DNA of 64,000 nt. Origin: Allantophomopsis cytisporea (Eukaryota > Ascomycota > Leotiomycetes > Phacidiales > Phacidiaceae). The notes beneath the pieces were generated by a model. That model had not been told where the DNA came from. It worked only from the letters and a program-made list of their open reading frames with translations, and made no database searches. The stretch is taken from positions 2,728,001 through 2,792,000 of the forward strand of contig CP103037.1 of NCBI GenBank assembly GCA_024752435.1, read 5' to 3'. The position numbers and the translations under genes are program-made. Below are positions 53,615 to 63,991 of this stretch, in pieces; position 1 is the stretch's first letter, and every line of letters starts with the position of its first letter.

Positions 53615-56542
53615 TCATCCCTGCCACTGCACTCTACCACTCCTAAACAAACCCACCATACCAATCGGCAACTCTCCCCGGTCAACTACACTCAACCCAC
53701 CAAAACGTTCTATCATCTCGGGGCCATACAGCTGCGTAGCCCATTTCCAATACGGTGTCATAACAGGCCAGTTCCCAATATTCTCCGTGCTAGCCGTACT
53801 TTGCGCCAGTGCACTGAGACCACTCAATACCGGCGTGCTGACATCGATACTCTCCTCTGCTGGCTTCTGCAGCAACGACTCGAACACTTCGAGCAGTTCA
53901 CCGCTGTATCCGGCACTATATTCCTCGCGGAACTTTGTGAATTCCGCGAAGCTGATGAAGGTATTTCCATCGCCCACCATTTCCCGCAGCTCCTCGGACA
54001 TGTTCATGTTTCGAGGGGTGCGGTCATTCTCAAAGCGGCGCTTGGCAGCGGCATACGCTTCTTGCTCGGCCTCCTCGAAGTCTTCCATCAGGAAGAGGGG
54101 TTCTTCGAGGAGGGCGTTGCGGATCTGCAGCAGGCCGATGAAGGGGCTTTGGAGCTCTAGGCCGCCAAGTTCTGTGGGGAAGAAAAGGTAGCCATCGGGG
54201 ATTTGGGTCACACCGAAGCGTTCTTGCAGGGTTACTTTCAGCCATTCTGCTACACTGCCAACTGGAGTCGATTTTTGGTCGTCAACGAAGAGCTCGCGTT
54301 GGATGCGCTCGAAAGTAGAGAGCATCTGATCTACGTGCTTACGTCCATAGCAGTTCGCAGGCTTACCGAAGTTGGTAGTGAAGAATGTGGTTGCATATGT
54401 ATTCCAAGCCTGTACCCAGGAGAATATACTATTCGTCTTGCTACGCAGTTGTATACGGAGGTCGGAGATGTGATGGTCAACGACGGTCTGGTCGATCTTG
54501 AAGCGGCCATCCAGTGGATCGAGGCAGAGAAATCCCCATCGGATCTCACCTGGGATGAGTAATGGGTCGATCGGCGCTGCAGCTCCAGTTTTTTTATCGC
54601 GGACTATGCGTACTGTAGCAGTCTTATCACCGTTGATGGATACTCCCATGACGTCTGAGAATGTGGTGATGGCTTCCCATGCTTTAACACAGGTTTTATG
54701 GTCTGGTGACCAAAGCCAGAAATCGTCATGTAGACGATGAAGACACGAGCCTTCTGTTCGCTGGTTGACAGAGTAGTCGAGGCAGAATAGAATGACTTCA
54801 CCGAGAACCTCGCTCAGAACATGCGATCCTGGTACACCTCTTCTGCGAACTCGAGAGGTTTCAGATTCCCCATCGTCAACAAACTTAAGTGGAGCCTCTA
54901 GAAACTTCTTAAGGAAGCTGAGCCATGTTGGCGACAGACCAAAGAATTCCAAAACAGTGAAGATCGTAGAATGCGGCAGTGATGGCATCCACGAGTTGAA
55001 CTCCGACCGGAGGCATGTGATTTCTCCATGCAAGCGGGTGTTGATTGTAATCTCCGTAGACAATAGGTGCAGAAGAGATTGTTTTGCCTGCATGGGATTT
55101 CTTGCTGTTGGTGAATCATCATTATCATCCCAACCATCATCGTCGTCATCCTCATCAACTGGCGAATATGCACAGGTAGCGCTCATGCGGGCGGCAGGGG
55201 TTGGTACTATCTTACGAGCTCTTTTGGATCCAACACTTCTGCGAGATGTTAATGCCGATTGTATAGCAGCTCCTGGTCCTTTTCTTTTCTTCTGAAGGTT
55301 GGAGCTATCAGCCTCCTCTTCGCCCTCGTCAACCTGAAGTTCTTGGGTCTCATGATCAAGGAGTTGAGCCATGAAATAATTAGTCTTGTAGATTTTCTCT
55401 CGCCTATTTTGAACACCAGGACTTGTCTGTTGGCTTCCCAGGAAATAGGTTCGTCGCATTCGATCAGTCCTGGTGATGTGTCTACCGGGGGAAGCCCAGG
55501 CACCCTCTTGTCTCGAGAATGTTTTGAAAGCGCTCTTGAAAAAGACAGACCACTTGACTCCAATATACTGCAGAAAGATTGCCTGTAATAAATCCTCCTG
55601 CATATGAATACTGTAAGTTCCGTTAAGCTTTCTGCGCTGTTCAATCGGCACATCTCCTTCCCAAGTCCAGTTATCGAAGGCAGCCATTCTCATGTTGAGA
55701 ACATCGGCGATTTCCGATAGTATCACTGGACTACTTTTGAAGTCTTTCAGAACAGCACGCTTCTCGTCTGTAAGCAGATCCGAGGTAAGAAGTCCCCCAA
55801 TGGCCCACTTAAGTGTCTCCTCGGTGAATTGTCCAGGAGACGCCATTCTTGCCTCAAAAGATTCAACAGTATCTTTCAGTTGCATAAGAGCCTTAAATGT
55901 CTGTTTCTTAGATGCAAATTTTCCAAACAGTGCATCAAGGTATCGCACGATAGCCTTCTCGTCGGTGATAGCAGGTTCGAAGACCGACTTTTCCCATTCA
56001 ACACGTGATTCTAGCCTCTTCGCTCCTGCAACATCCTGATAGTCTTCAAGCATCTCCACATCAGTTGTTGCAGTAGTCTCTTGGGGTTTTTCGGCTGAGA
56101 GCCATTCAGTGACGAGCTGGCCATACAAAGTCGCATACTCATATCGTAGAGACTGGATATCCAACTTTTGCATGAGCGAATTCTCCCAATCCCGCAAGAG
56201 CTTGGACGATAAAGAGGGGTCGTATCGAGCTTGTTCCAGGAAGCGTTCTAGATTCTTGAGCTGAATTTCGAGTTCAGGATCGTTGGTGCTGCCAACAATA
56301 ATACGGCCTTGACGTCCTTGGCGGTGTTTACCTTTCGGTGTGGCCGTCTTTACAGCGAAGCAGGTTTTCACGCCATCGATGATAATACGCAAGCGTGCTC
56401 TCTCGTCGGATTCCAGTTGAGCGGCGGCGAGGAGGGCCTGCTTTTGGTTTTCATAGGTAGCTCGTTTCTTGGATAGTTCTTTCAATTTGGTTGTGGTGAT
56501 GGACTGGAGGGTCTCTGAGAAGAGGCTACCAGAAGATGTCAT
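53615..56542 (-). CDS. rvt: rvt-type cellular reverse transcriptase
   Basis: 975 aa from the ATG at 56542 (MTSSGSLFSETLQSITTTKL); the frame is open 48 codons further but without an ATG. A polymerase-like centre is visible: fingers around residues 270-440, motif A-like block CLRSEFNSWMPSLPHSTI (about 510-527), motif B RRRGVPGSHVLSEVLGE, motif C LHRLHDDFWLWS with the Asp-Asp pair, motif D VMGVSINGDKTATV. It has no integrase, protease, RNase H or endonuclease and no flanking terminal repeats, matching the single-copy fungal rvt genes described as domesticated reverse transcriptases of unknown cellular role. A nuclear-type basic stretch (RRSVGSKRARK) and an acidic run (DEDDDDDGWDDNDD) interrupt the palm between the fingers and motif A. 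Intron-less. A 31-bp palindrome lies about 95 nt upstream. Family identity is from remembered features; sequence search would settle it. Confidence 0.85.
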   Translation of the reverse strand: MTSSGSLFSETLQSITTTKLKELSKKRATYENQKQALLAAAQLESDERARLRIIIDGVKTCFAVKTATPKGKHRQGRQGRIIVGSTNDPELEIQLKNLERFLEQARYDPSLSSKLLRDWENSLMQKLDIQSLRYEYATLYGQLVTEWLSAEKPQETTATTDVEMLEDYQDVAGAKRLESRVEWEKSVFEPAITDEKAIVRYLDALFGKFASKKQTFKALMQLKDTVESFEARMASPGQFTEETLKWAIGGLLTSDLLTDEKRAVLKDFKSSPVILSEIADVLNMRMAAFDNWTWEGDVPIEQRRKLNGTYSIHMQEDLLQAIFLQYIGVKWSVFFKSAFKTFSRQEGAWASPGRHITRTDRMRRTYFLGSQQTSPGVQNRREKIYKTNYFMAQLLDHETQELQVDEGEEEADSSNLQKKRKGPGAAIQSALTSRRSVGSKRARKIVPTPAARMSATCAYSPVDEDDDDDGWDDNDDSPTARNPMQAKQSLLHLLSTEITINTRLHGEITCLRSEFNSWMPSLPHSTIFTVLEFFGLSPTWLSFLKKFLEAPLKFVDDGESETSRVRRRGVPGSHVLSEVLGEVILFCLDYSVNQRTEGSCLHRLHDDFWLWSPDHKTCVKAWEAITTFSDVMGVSINGDKTATVRIVRDKKTGAAAPIDPLLIPGEIRWGFLCLDPLDGRFKIDQTVVDHHISDLRIQLRSKTNSIFSWVQAWNTYATTFFTTNFGKPANCYGRKHVDQMLSTFERIQRELFVDDQKSTPVGSVAEWLKVTLQERFGVTQIPDGYLFFPTELGGLELQSPFIGLLQIRNALLEEPLFLMEDFEEAEQEAYAAAKRRFENDRTPRNMNMSEELREMVGDGNTFISFAEFTKFREEYSAGYSGELLEVFESLLQKPAEESIDVSTPVLSGLSALAQSTASTENIGNWPVMTPYWKWATQLYGPEMIERFGGLSVVDRGELPIGMVGLFRSGRVQWQG

Positions 56543-58341
56543 GTTTGCGAGTGGTAATGGGAACCCCCAAATTTCGAAGAGAGAAGTTGAGATGGAATGA
56601 TAATACGAGATTGATTCTGGAGGGGGGAAGCTTTTCTTTATATACACTTCTGAAGTGTATATAAAGGCTGCCCAGCTAAATTTCAACTAGACTCACACAG
56701 GATTAGTTATTTCATTATGACTCAAATATGCTGTTGCCTGGTGCAAAAGCGGTTCACGAGTGTAGGGATGTAGTGTCAAGTGTCCTAGCCTCTGATCGGA
56801 GTGTAATCTGGTAGATCCGTATCCGTTCACTCTAGCTGCCGAAGAAGTAGTCTTTAAGCATGTTTTCCCCACGTGCCGGAGCAATCGTGTTGTCTACCTT
56901 ATGAGGAAAGTCTAATATTATATAGGACTTTGTCCTGATGCCCCCGTCATCTATCATGATTAGGCACCATGGAACATTGTTTGGTAGTCTTACCTAATGT
57001 ACCTATGTGAAGCCGCCAGCACCGCTATGCCTTATTGGGCTTAGCGGCTGACTTCTAAAACTGGCGAGGCGTCATATAAAATGATAAGATCTTTAACATA
57101 GACCAGAATAATAAAGATACATTAATCAAAGAGCCTTAGCAAGTCGTAAAATAGACTCATAATTATTCGACATCTCACAATTGGAACACAAACATGCACG
57201 TGTACGGATAATGAGTTTGCCGGTCATGTAAATAGTATAAGATCTTCTCACTCACCACTCCTTTAGATAATGAGTTATAAAGCTTGAGATTATAGAGGAC
57301 TACACAACATTTTATCCAGTGGTACACGTTGTGTCTGATAAACCAGTTAAATCGCTTCGAACGATAACGTTCACCTTCCCATATTATCTCATTCGTTCCA
57401 AGCAACCTATAGAATTATCAAGATTCAAGAAGACTCGGTATCTTTTCTCTCCACGCAGGGGTGCAATTTATTGACTCAGTGACCCGCCCAGCTCAAGTCA
57501 TGTCATGCCCCAGATGAGAAGTACAGAGTCATGAGTTGCAACAGCGATTGATATGTGTGCATCATGTGACTATATCACATGACCATGGTAACAACGCTTG
57601 CTTTCCGCATACGTACAATTGCCCCATTAAAACCCAGATATCTCTCTCATCTTGTCATGTAACAAGAGAAGGAAAAACACATCAGAAAAATAAAGAAAAC
57701 AAAGAAAATAAAGAGCTTATCCATGCTTCAGAGGCTCTATTGCATGAATCATCTTACAAGTACTCATAAGGTCTAGCACGCCGGGAATTATCGGTAAACT
57801 TGCCTTCGGCTGCGTACGGAATAGAACTAGATACGTAGTATATGAGAAATCAAGCGAGGAGCAAAAGCTAAATGATGCCAAGCAGGAAAGCCAAACCGAG
57901 GAGTGCATCTGTTTTCATAAACCATCGCATTGATAACACAATCTACCTGCAAAGCTTCACTTCCACTACAGAAGGAAATACGAAGATCAAGATTGACAGT
58001 GTAACAAACTCGTCCAGTCCTTCAGCAGCGCATTCCCACCACCTATATCATCTCTTATAGTGGCGGAGTCTGCTTACCAGTACGATATCGACTTTCGATA
58101 TGATTCAATAACACAAGTAGAATTCCATCTTCCAAGCGACTACAGTCCTTTGAGATTCGCCCGTCCGACCGACAAGAGCGACGACTCGGGCGTTACCTGA
58201 CCATCTGGAACATCATCTGGAATATCAACTCGTACAGCGTTATCCTGAAAAGCCAAGCTTTCTCACCATCTTTGGAGGCCGGATGATAGATCAGCACAGG
58301 GGAATCGCATCACAGTTGAGCCTCATCGACAGCCTCGCACC
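56543..58341. other. Intergenic region between divergent rvt and nha1
   Basis: Holds the palindrome at 56636-56666 near rvt and the presumably long nha1 leader on the right. ORFs here are short and without motifs. Confidence 0.45.
56636..56666. promoter_or_regulatory. Perfect 15-bp inverted repeat with 1-nt spacer upstream of rvt
   Basis: CTTTATATACACTTC, then T, then GAAGTGTATATAAAG: exact reverse complements. Each arm contains TATATA, so TATA-like elements face both ways. It is 94 nt from the rvt ATG, so it is either a core-promoter element/dimeric factor site or, if transcribed, a very stable 5'UTR hairpin. Confidence 0.85.
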
Positions 58342-60138
58342 ATGCCTACTCTCACCATCACCAACTTCAACATCGTCTGCTCAGTGCTAGGCGGCTTCAT
58401 CACTCTCTTCGGCCTGGTATCCTACCTCTTCAAGGAGAAATTCTACCTATCGGAGGCCCTGATCTCGCTGCTGGCCGGCGTGGCCTTCTCACCGCACGCC
58501 GCGAATTTCATTCGGCCACTGGACTATGTAGCAGGCAACCAAGTGACGCTGGACGCAGTGACGCTGGCCTTCTGCAGGCTGGTGCTGGGCGTGCAATTGG
58601 TTCTGGCCGGCGTGCAGCTGCCCAGCAAGTACCTGCAGACGGAATGGAAGTCGCTGTCGCTGCTGCTTGGGCCTGTCATGTGTGTCATGTGGCTTGCGGG
58701 TAGTTTGCTGGTCTGGGCTATGGTGCCCGATCTACCCTTCCTTCATGCGTTGGCTATTGGTGCTTGTGTTACGCCGACGGATCCTGTGCTGTCCAATTCG
58801 ATTGTCAAGGGTAAATTTGCCGATAAGAATGTCCCCAAGGACTTGCAGAAGATCATCATTGCTGAGTCCGGCGCTAATGATGGCTTGGGATATCCTTTCC
58901 TCTTTTTGGCTTTGTACCTAATTAAGTACACTCAAGGTGGTGGTCATGCTGGTGGAGCTGGGGAGGCCATGAGACTTTGGTTTGGTGAAACATGGGCATA
59001 CACTATTGCTCTCAGTGTCATTTACGGAGCCACTGTTGGATGGGTCGCGAAAGAGCTCCTCCATATTGCAGAAGAGCGTAGATATATTGATCGGGAAAGC
59101 TTTCTTGTTTTCGTGAGTCATGATCCTCAATCCTTTCATCTCCATAAATCCCACATTTTCTGTCAACTGCATTTATTGTCGTGTTGAGCCTTGGTTGCAT
59201 ATCATTCGTATACGGACTACAACTAAAAATTATAGGCTATTACCCTGGCTCTCTTCATCCTAGGAACCTGTGGCATGATTGGTTCCGACGATGTCCTAGC
59301 ATGCTTCATAGCTGGCAACGTATTCACATGGGATGATTGGTTTCGGCTCGAAACCATGGATGACTCCCTACAGCCCACAATCGACATGCTCCTTAATCTC
59401 TCCATTTTCCTTTACTTTGGCGCCATATGCCCCTGGAACTCCTTTCTGAAAAATGACTACATCCCAATCTACCGCCTCATCCCCTTAGGCATCCTAATCC
59501 TCCTCCTCCGCCGGCTCCCCATTGTCTTCGCAATGCACAAATGGATCCACCAAATCGAAGAAAAGCGCCAGGCAATCTTCGTCGGCTTTTTCGGGCCCAT
59601 CGGCGTCTCCGCAATTTTCTACCTCTACATCTCCATCGACTTCCTCAACACCGTAACCACCGACGGTATCATCCGCTCCGACGCACAGAAGCTAGCCGGC
59701 ACCATGACCGTCGTCGTCTGGTTCCTAGCCGTCTGCTCCATCGTCGTCCACGGCCTCTCCATCCCCCTTGGAAAACTCGGCTTCTACCTGCCGCGCACGC
59801 TCTCGCGCGGCCTCGATTCGTCTTCCCCCGATGACCCGCAGCCGTTCCGCGTCAGTGGCTCGGTCTCGACGATCCGTGGCGTGCTGCGTGAACGTCGTGG
59901 CAGGAAACCGAACTCGGCTGCGCCGTCCGGTGCTACTACGCCCACCGAGCGATCTACGCACCCTTCTGAGCGCGAGCTTTATCGCATTGGTGGCACGGTG
60001 ATTCGCTCTGATGGTGATCTTGCTGGTGGGGATGCCGTGGAACCTGTGCTGCCTCATCGCACGATTCGTTTTCCGGATGATGAGGCGCATGTGGGCGTCA
60101 GGGTTGGTGAGGAGAGGAATGGGGAGAGAGATGATTGA
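58342..60138 (+). CDS. nha1: Plasma-membrane Na+(K+)/H+ antiporter, NHA1/SOD2 type
   Basis: Exons 58342-59112 and 59236-60138, with a 123-nt intron (GTGAGT donor, TATAG acceptor) joining ESFLVF to AITLALFILGTCG; 557 aa. Exports Na+/K+ in exchange for protons, giving salt tolerance and pH control. About 12 membrane segments; the CPA1 signatures ACVTPTDPVLSNSIVKGKFA and AESGANDGLGYPFLF (about residues 139-195) hold the ion-binding Asp residues. After the last helix, GRKPNSAAPSGATTPTERST and an acidic end (HRTIRFPDDEAHVGV) form a short cytosolic tail, much shorter than the yeast NHA1 tail and usual for filamentous fungi. A GGTGAT repeat begins at the stop codon. Confidence 0.95.
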
Positions 60139-60145
60139 GTTCGAC

Positions 60146-60192
60146 GGTGGTGATGGTGGTGATGGTGGTGATGATGATGGTGATGGTGGCAA
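60146..60192. repeat. (GGTGAT)-type microsatellite after nha1
   Basis: Imperfect run of GGTGGTGAT/GATGGT units immediately 3' of the nha1 stop. Confidence 0.85.
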
Positions 60193-60936
60193 CAGTGGTC
60201 ATGGGTGGGCTCAATGACATGATATGGCGGTTGTCGTTGTTTCTTTTGCATTGGAGTTTTCTGTAGAATTTGACCATTTGACCATTTGTGTTGTCATGTG
60301 AGTAAACAGCTAGTCCTTTCGATCTTCCGTAGATAGATCACTATTCTTTAGAGCTTTGTATTGGTTAGTGTAATATTGCTTGCCTATGAAAACATCTGAA
60401 TCTGCGCATTGATCAAACTTGTGATTTGTTGCTTTCTCTGTTCGTTGATACCCATGAGGCATACCGCTTGAGGAGCCATTCCGAGGTCCACAGTCAATGT
60501 CTAGGTGAGCTCATCGCAGAATATTTCCACTCACAGAGCATCGTATGTCGTCGCAGCTGACCAAGACCAAGACCAAGACCATCACCATCGCCATCGCCAC
60601 TCTCATTGCTGGCTCATCACCAAAGATATAAATAAATAATCTAGGATATCAATCGCGAACCCGTGACACTGTCGTACCACCAATACCTGCACAAGCCAAG
60701 CCATGCCATGCCATTCACCATGACGCACAACAAACCCACCCCATACCAGATACCGAGTGCCATGTCGAAAGTCCTCGATGCCACGAGAATCACCCGTGCA
60801 TGGAACGATGATGATGCCTCTTCGCCAATTGACTTTGCGTCCGGTGTCCTGTGATTGCCTTGGCCATGACTGGTTGAGTGAGTGAGTGAGTGACTGGCGC
60901 TCGGAGGCTGAGGTGATATTGGTCAGCTGTGCCTGC

Positions 60937-60974
60937 CGAGCCGGCTTGCTCCGAGCCGGCTTGCTCCGAGCCGG
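60937..60974. repeat. 15-bp tandem repeat, 2.5 copies
   Basis: CGAGCCGGCTTGCTC twice and then CGAGCCGG, all exact. GC-rich in an otherwise AT-leaning interval. Confidence 0.9.
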
Positions 60975-61150
60975 AGGGCATCGGGTGCTGTGCGGTGCGC
61001 AATGCCCTCTTCCACTGCTGTGCGCTGCGTCGTAGTCACATGTCACTTCACTACTGGCACCGTCGGACGTTACGCTGGTAATCTGACCACAGCCGGCCGG
61101 GTGCGCACGGAATAGTGGCAATCATGGTGGAGTGATGAGCCGTTGGAATT

Positions 61151-61192
61151 GGTTGGTATTCATTGGTTGGTATTCATTGGTTGGTATTCATT
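61151..61192. repeat. 14-bp tandem repeat, 3 exact copies
   Basis: GGTTGGTATTCATT three times without a mismatch, suggesting recent origin. Confidence 0.95.
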
Positions 61193-61836
61193 GTTTTGTT
61201 TTGTTTACTTTGGTTCTCTGCTTTTGTTTCCTTTGGTGCGTGTTGGATCTGGGATATTTATTTATGTTTATATTTATTATGTTCATATTCATATTCATAT
61301 TCATTATTATATTCATTATTATATTCATACTTATATTTATCTTTATGTTTGTTTATGTGCGACGTCCACGTGCATAACTACGGGAAGGTGTATTCCCGCC
61401 TGCCGAAGTTGTTGGTCTCTACCTCGACCTTACTACTGTGTACTGCCTACTCCACATCGCCCTGCGCCTACACCACCTACACCTATGTACGCAGTACACC
61501 TGCTCCTGCACTGCTGTGTATGAGTGGACCCCTCTTCCTTCCCCCTCCCTCTTCCTTCCCCCCCCTCCCCCCCCCTCATACCCGCTTACCCGCGACTTGA
61601 ACCTTAAATCATCTCTCCCGATTGGTCCCAAGAAAGTCCCCCCAGTCTCTTCCATCCCAGTCCAACACTCCATCCTACTCTCCAATCCCTGCCCAACCAA
61701 CGCTCATCTCGATCTTGTCGTCTGCGATAATGACCAATGTATTCGCAATCATCATCTCCACACTGCACATGTCCTATTCCCCTTTGTGTACGTTCCGAGC
61801 TCTCGCATACATATCCCATACGCCATGCGATGCGAT

Positions 61837-61914
61837 GTGCTGTGCTGTCCTGTCCTGTGCTGTCCTGTCTTGTCCTGTGCTGCCCTGTCCTGCCCTGTCC
61901 TGTCCTGTGCTGTG
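61837..61914. repeat. Pentanucleotide (CCTGT/GCTGT)n minisatellite
   Basis: About 15 pentamers alternating CCTGT, GCTGT and CTTGT. The period of five produces open frames in every phase. Confidence 0.9.
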
Positions 61915-62185
61915 CCTCTCGTTGCCGGTCCCGAATATGTCTGGTGGCTGCTGCACATTGCACATACCGTATCCCCCCGGACAGTGTAGCGATGTACCTA
62001 GCAAATGAAGGCTTACACGGTCCAGGATGTGTCTGGATATACTGCGGTTATACGATGCTTTTCAATCAAAGCAAAGCCTTGCGCTTGGAATGTCGGTTCG
62101 GTTGCCGCCGCTAGGAATCGCCGATGCCGTACTTTACCTATCTCACTCATACTGACAGGTGAAGGGTAAAAATAATGGGAACAAA

Positions 62186-62209
62186 AGAGAGAGAGAGAGA
62201 GAGAGAGAG
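62186..62209. repeat. (AG)12 dinucleotide repeat
   Basis: Perfect AG run; complements the (CT)22 class seen upstream of vcx1. Confidence 0.9.
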
Positions 62210-62395
62210 TGCGAAGGTAAGCGCAGGAAGAGAGTGGAAGGGGGAGGAAGTGCGTGGTAGGTCATGGTACCCATGGTAAGAGCTTGCTTCTATTAAAACA
62301 TTCATCTTGGGCTTGCAGGCGTGCGTGGGGTTTCATATCAGATTCAATAACAATTGTCCATTGTTAGTTTGTTTGTTCATTACTCATTACTTATT

Positions 62396-62470
62396 GTTCA
62401 TTGTTCATTGTCATTGTCATTGTCATTGTCATTATCATTGTCATTATCATTGTCATTGTCATTGTCATCA
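62396..62470. repeat. (ATTGTC)n hexanucleotide repeat
   Basis: About 11 units of CATTGT/CATTAT upstream of the bHLH start codon. Confidence 0.85.
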
Positions 62471-62623
62471 TCACATTATTCTTGTCCTTTTATTTGAGTG
62501 GGAAATTATCAATTGTCAATTGTCAATTATCAATTGCTAACTACTAACTACGGACTTGAAGTTGATCTATTATTACTTTGTTGGTCGGCTTGTGGTATTT
62601 GTGTTACGAAATACCGCAGAGAT

Positions 62624-63959
62624 ATGCCCGACAGGAGCGAGTATGTGTATTCTTCGGATGGCTTCTTGAGGAAGCGAAGGGATGAGGTACGTTCCCCCCT
62701 CTGATGAGTGGTCGTCTATTTCGAGATTTCCATCCTCCTCCATGAGTCCCTTCTCGTATTCTGTCCAGTGGTATGTGCTTTCGAGTAGCTAACAACATCA
62801 GGATCCTCAATACGCCTCCTATCCATCGCACCAGGTCTCGCCTGCAGAGAGCTGGACACGCACCACTAGCGAGCATTCCTACACGACCGACACACGCAAC
62901 TGGATTGAGATCACCAGTCCAGAGGACTCAATAGCCTTCTCAACGCCAAACATCAATCCATCGTCCATCAATCAGTCGCCCATCAATCCCTCTCCATCTA
63001 CCTCCATCCGCCTCACCAACCCCTCAAATCCCACCTTCGACAATGCCGGCGATATCCTCTACCCTGACCCTCAGCCAACGACCCTCGACGACAACTCTTC
63101 CTTTCTGACGCAGGATTTCTTTAATGACATCTGCGCTCTCACGCCGGCGCAAGAGCCAGACATGCCTCCACCACCAATCAGCCCCGCCCCAACAGCCCCC
63201 ACACCAAACCCCGCTCATAACCCCGCAGCATATCCCACGGCCAACCCCGCACCCCGACGGGCACCAGCCACGCTCACCGCCGCCGAGCGCCTGGCCCTTT
63301 ACAAGATCGCCATGCCAGATGGTCCACCCTTCACCTCGACGTCGCTATCCTCCACATCGCTGACATCGCCCACGTCGCCGGCCGAGAGTCGGGGGAGTCG
63401 GAAGAGGAAGGCGGACGGGGAGGGCGAGGAATGGAATTGGCGGGGAGGAGACAAGGACGAGGAGGACGAGGAAGACGGAAATAAGGGGGGAGATAAAAAG
63501 GGAAAGGGGAGGGTGGGGATGGGCGATCGAAAACGCCGCGATCATAATGCTATCGAGAAGAAATATCGCGATAATATTAATGGCAAGTTTGCAGAGTTGA
63601 GGGCTTGTGTGCCGAGTTTGCGCGCCGGTGAGGAGAATCGGTTGCGTGCGGGGAGGGGGAAGGGTCAAGCGGATGAGGAGGACGCAGGTGGGAGAGGTGA
63701 TGGTGATGGCGAAGGGGAGGGGGAGGTGGAGAGTGGTGATGATTTGGATGGACTGCAGCCTGCGCATAAGTTCAACAAGGCTACGATTATCACCAAGGCG
63801 ATTGAGTATATTCGGCATCTTGAGACGAAGGAGCGGCGGACGAGGCGTGAGGTGGAGCTGTTGAGGGAGCGGGTTACGGCTTTTGAGCAGTTGATGGGAT
63901 TTCCTGGGAATACTTGGCAGGCGAATTTAAGGCATGATCAGGGAAAGGGGAAGGAGTAA
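62624..63959 (+). CDS. SREBP-class bHLH transcription factor lacking membrane segments
   Basis: Exons 62624-62686 and 62802-63959, with a 115-nt intron (GTACGT donor, CTAAC branch, ATCAG acceptor) joining KRRDE to DPQYASYP in phase 0; 406 aa. The N-terminal 180 residues are Ser/Thr/Pro/Asn-rich with acidic patches (DDNSSFLTQDFFNDIC), an activation-type region. The bHLH starts near 262: DRKRRDHNAIEKKYRDNING carries the Tyr in place of Arg that marks SREBP-type basic regions, which read E-boxes and sterol-regulatory elements. Loop between helices is unusually long (about 60 residues, Gly/Glu/Asp-rich). Helix 2 is KFNKATIITKAIEYIRHLE, followed by a leucine-zipper-like REVELLRERVTAFEQLMGF. No transmembrane helix, so it resembles soluble fungal factors such as SrbB or DevR more than SREBP/SrbA. 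Specific orthology not established. Confidence 0.85.
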
Positions 63960-63970
63960 TTGGTTTTCGG

Positions 63971-63991
63971 GATGGGATGGGATGGGATGGG
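63971..63991. repeat. (GATGG)4 repeat at window end
   Basis: Four GATGG units just after the bHLH stop codon. Confidence 0.85.

Larger units (their letters stand above)
60139..62623. other. 2.5-kb repeat-rich upstream region of the bHLH gene
   Basis: No credible coding region: overlapping ORFs at 61132-62114 are made of simple repeats. Tandem repeats are listed separately. Also holds a C-rich tract (61541-61578) with quadruplex potential on the minus strand. Confidence 0.55.

Noticed and set aside
60054..60251. His-rich minus ORF
   Set aside because: Produced by the GGTGAT microsatellite after nha1.
61132..62114. Several overlapping ORFs of 100-180 codons on both strands
   Set aside because: They arise from simple repeats (ATTCAT, CCTGT) that stay open in several frames.
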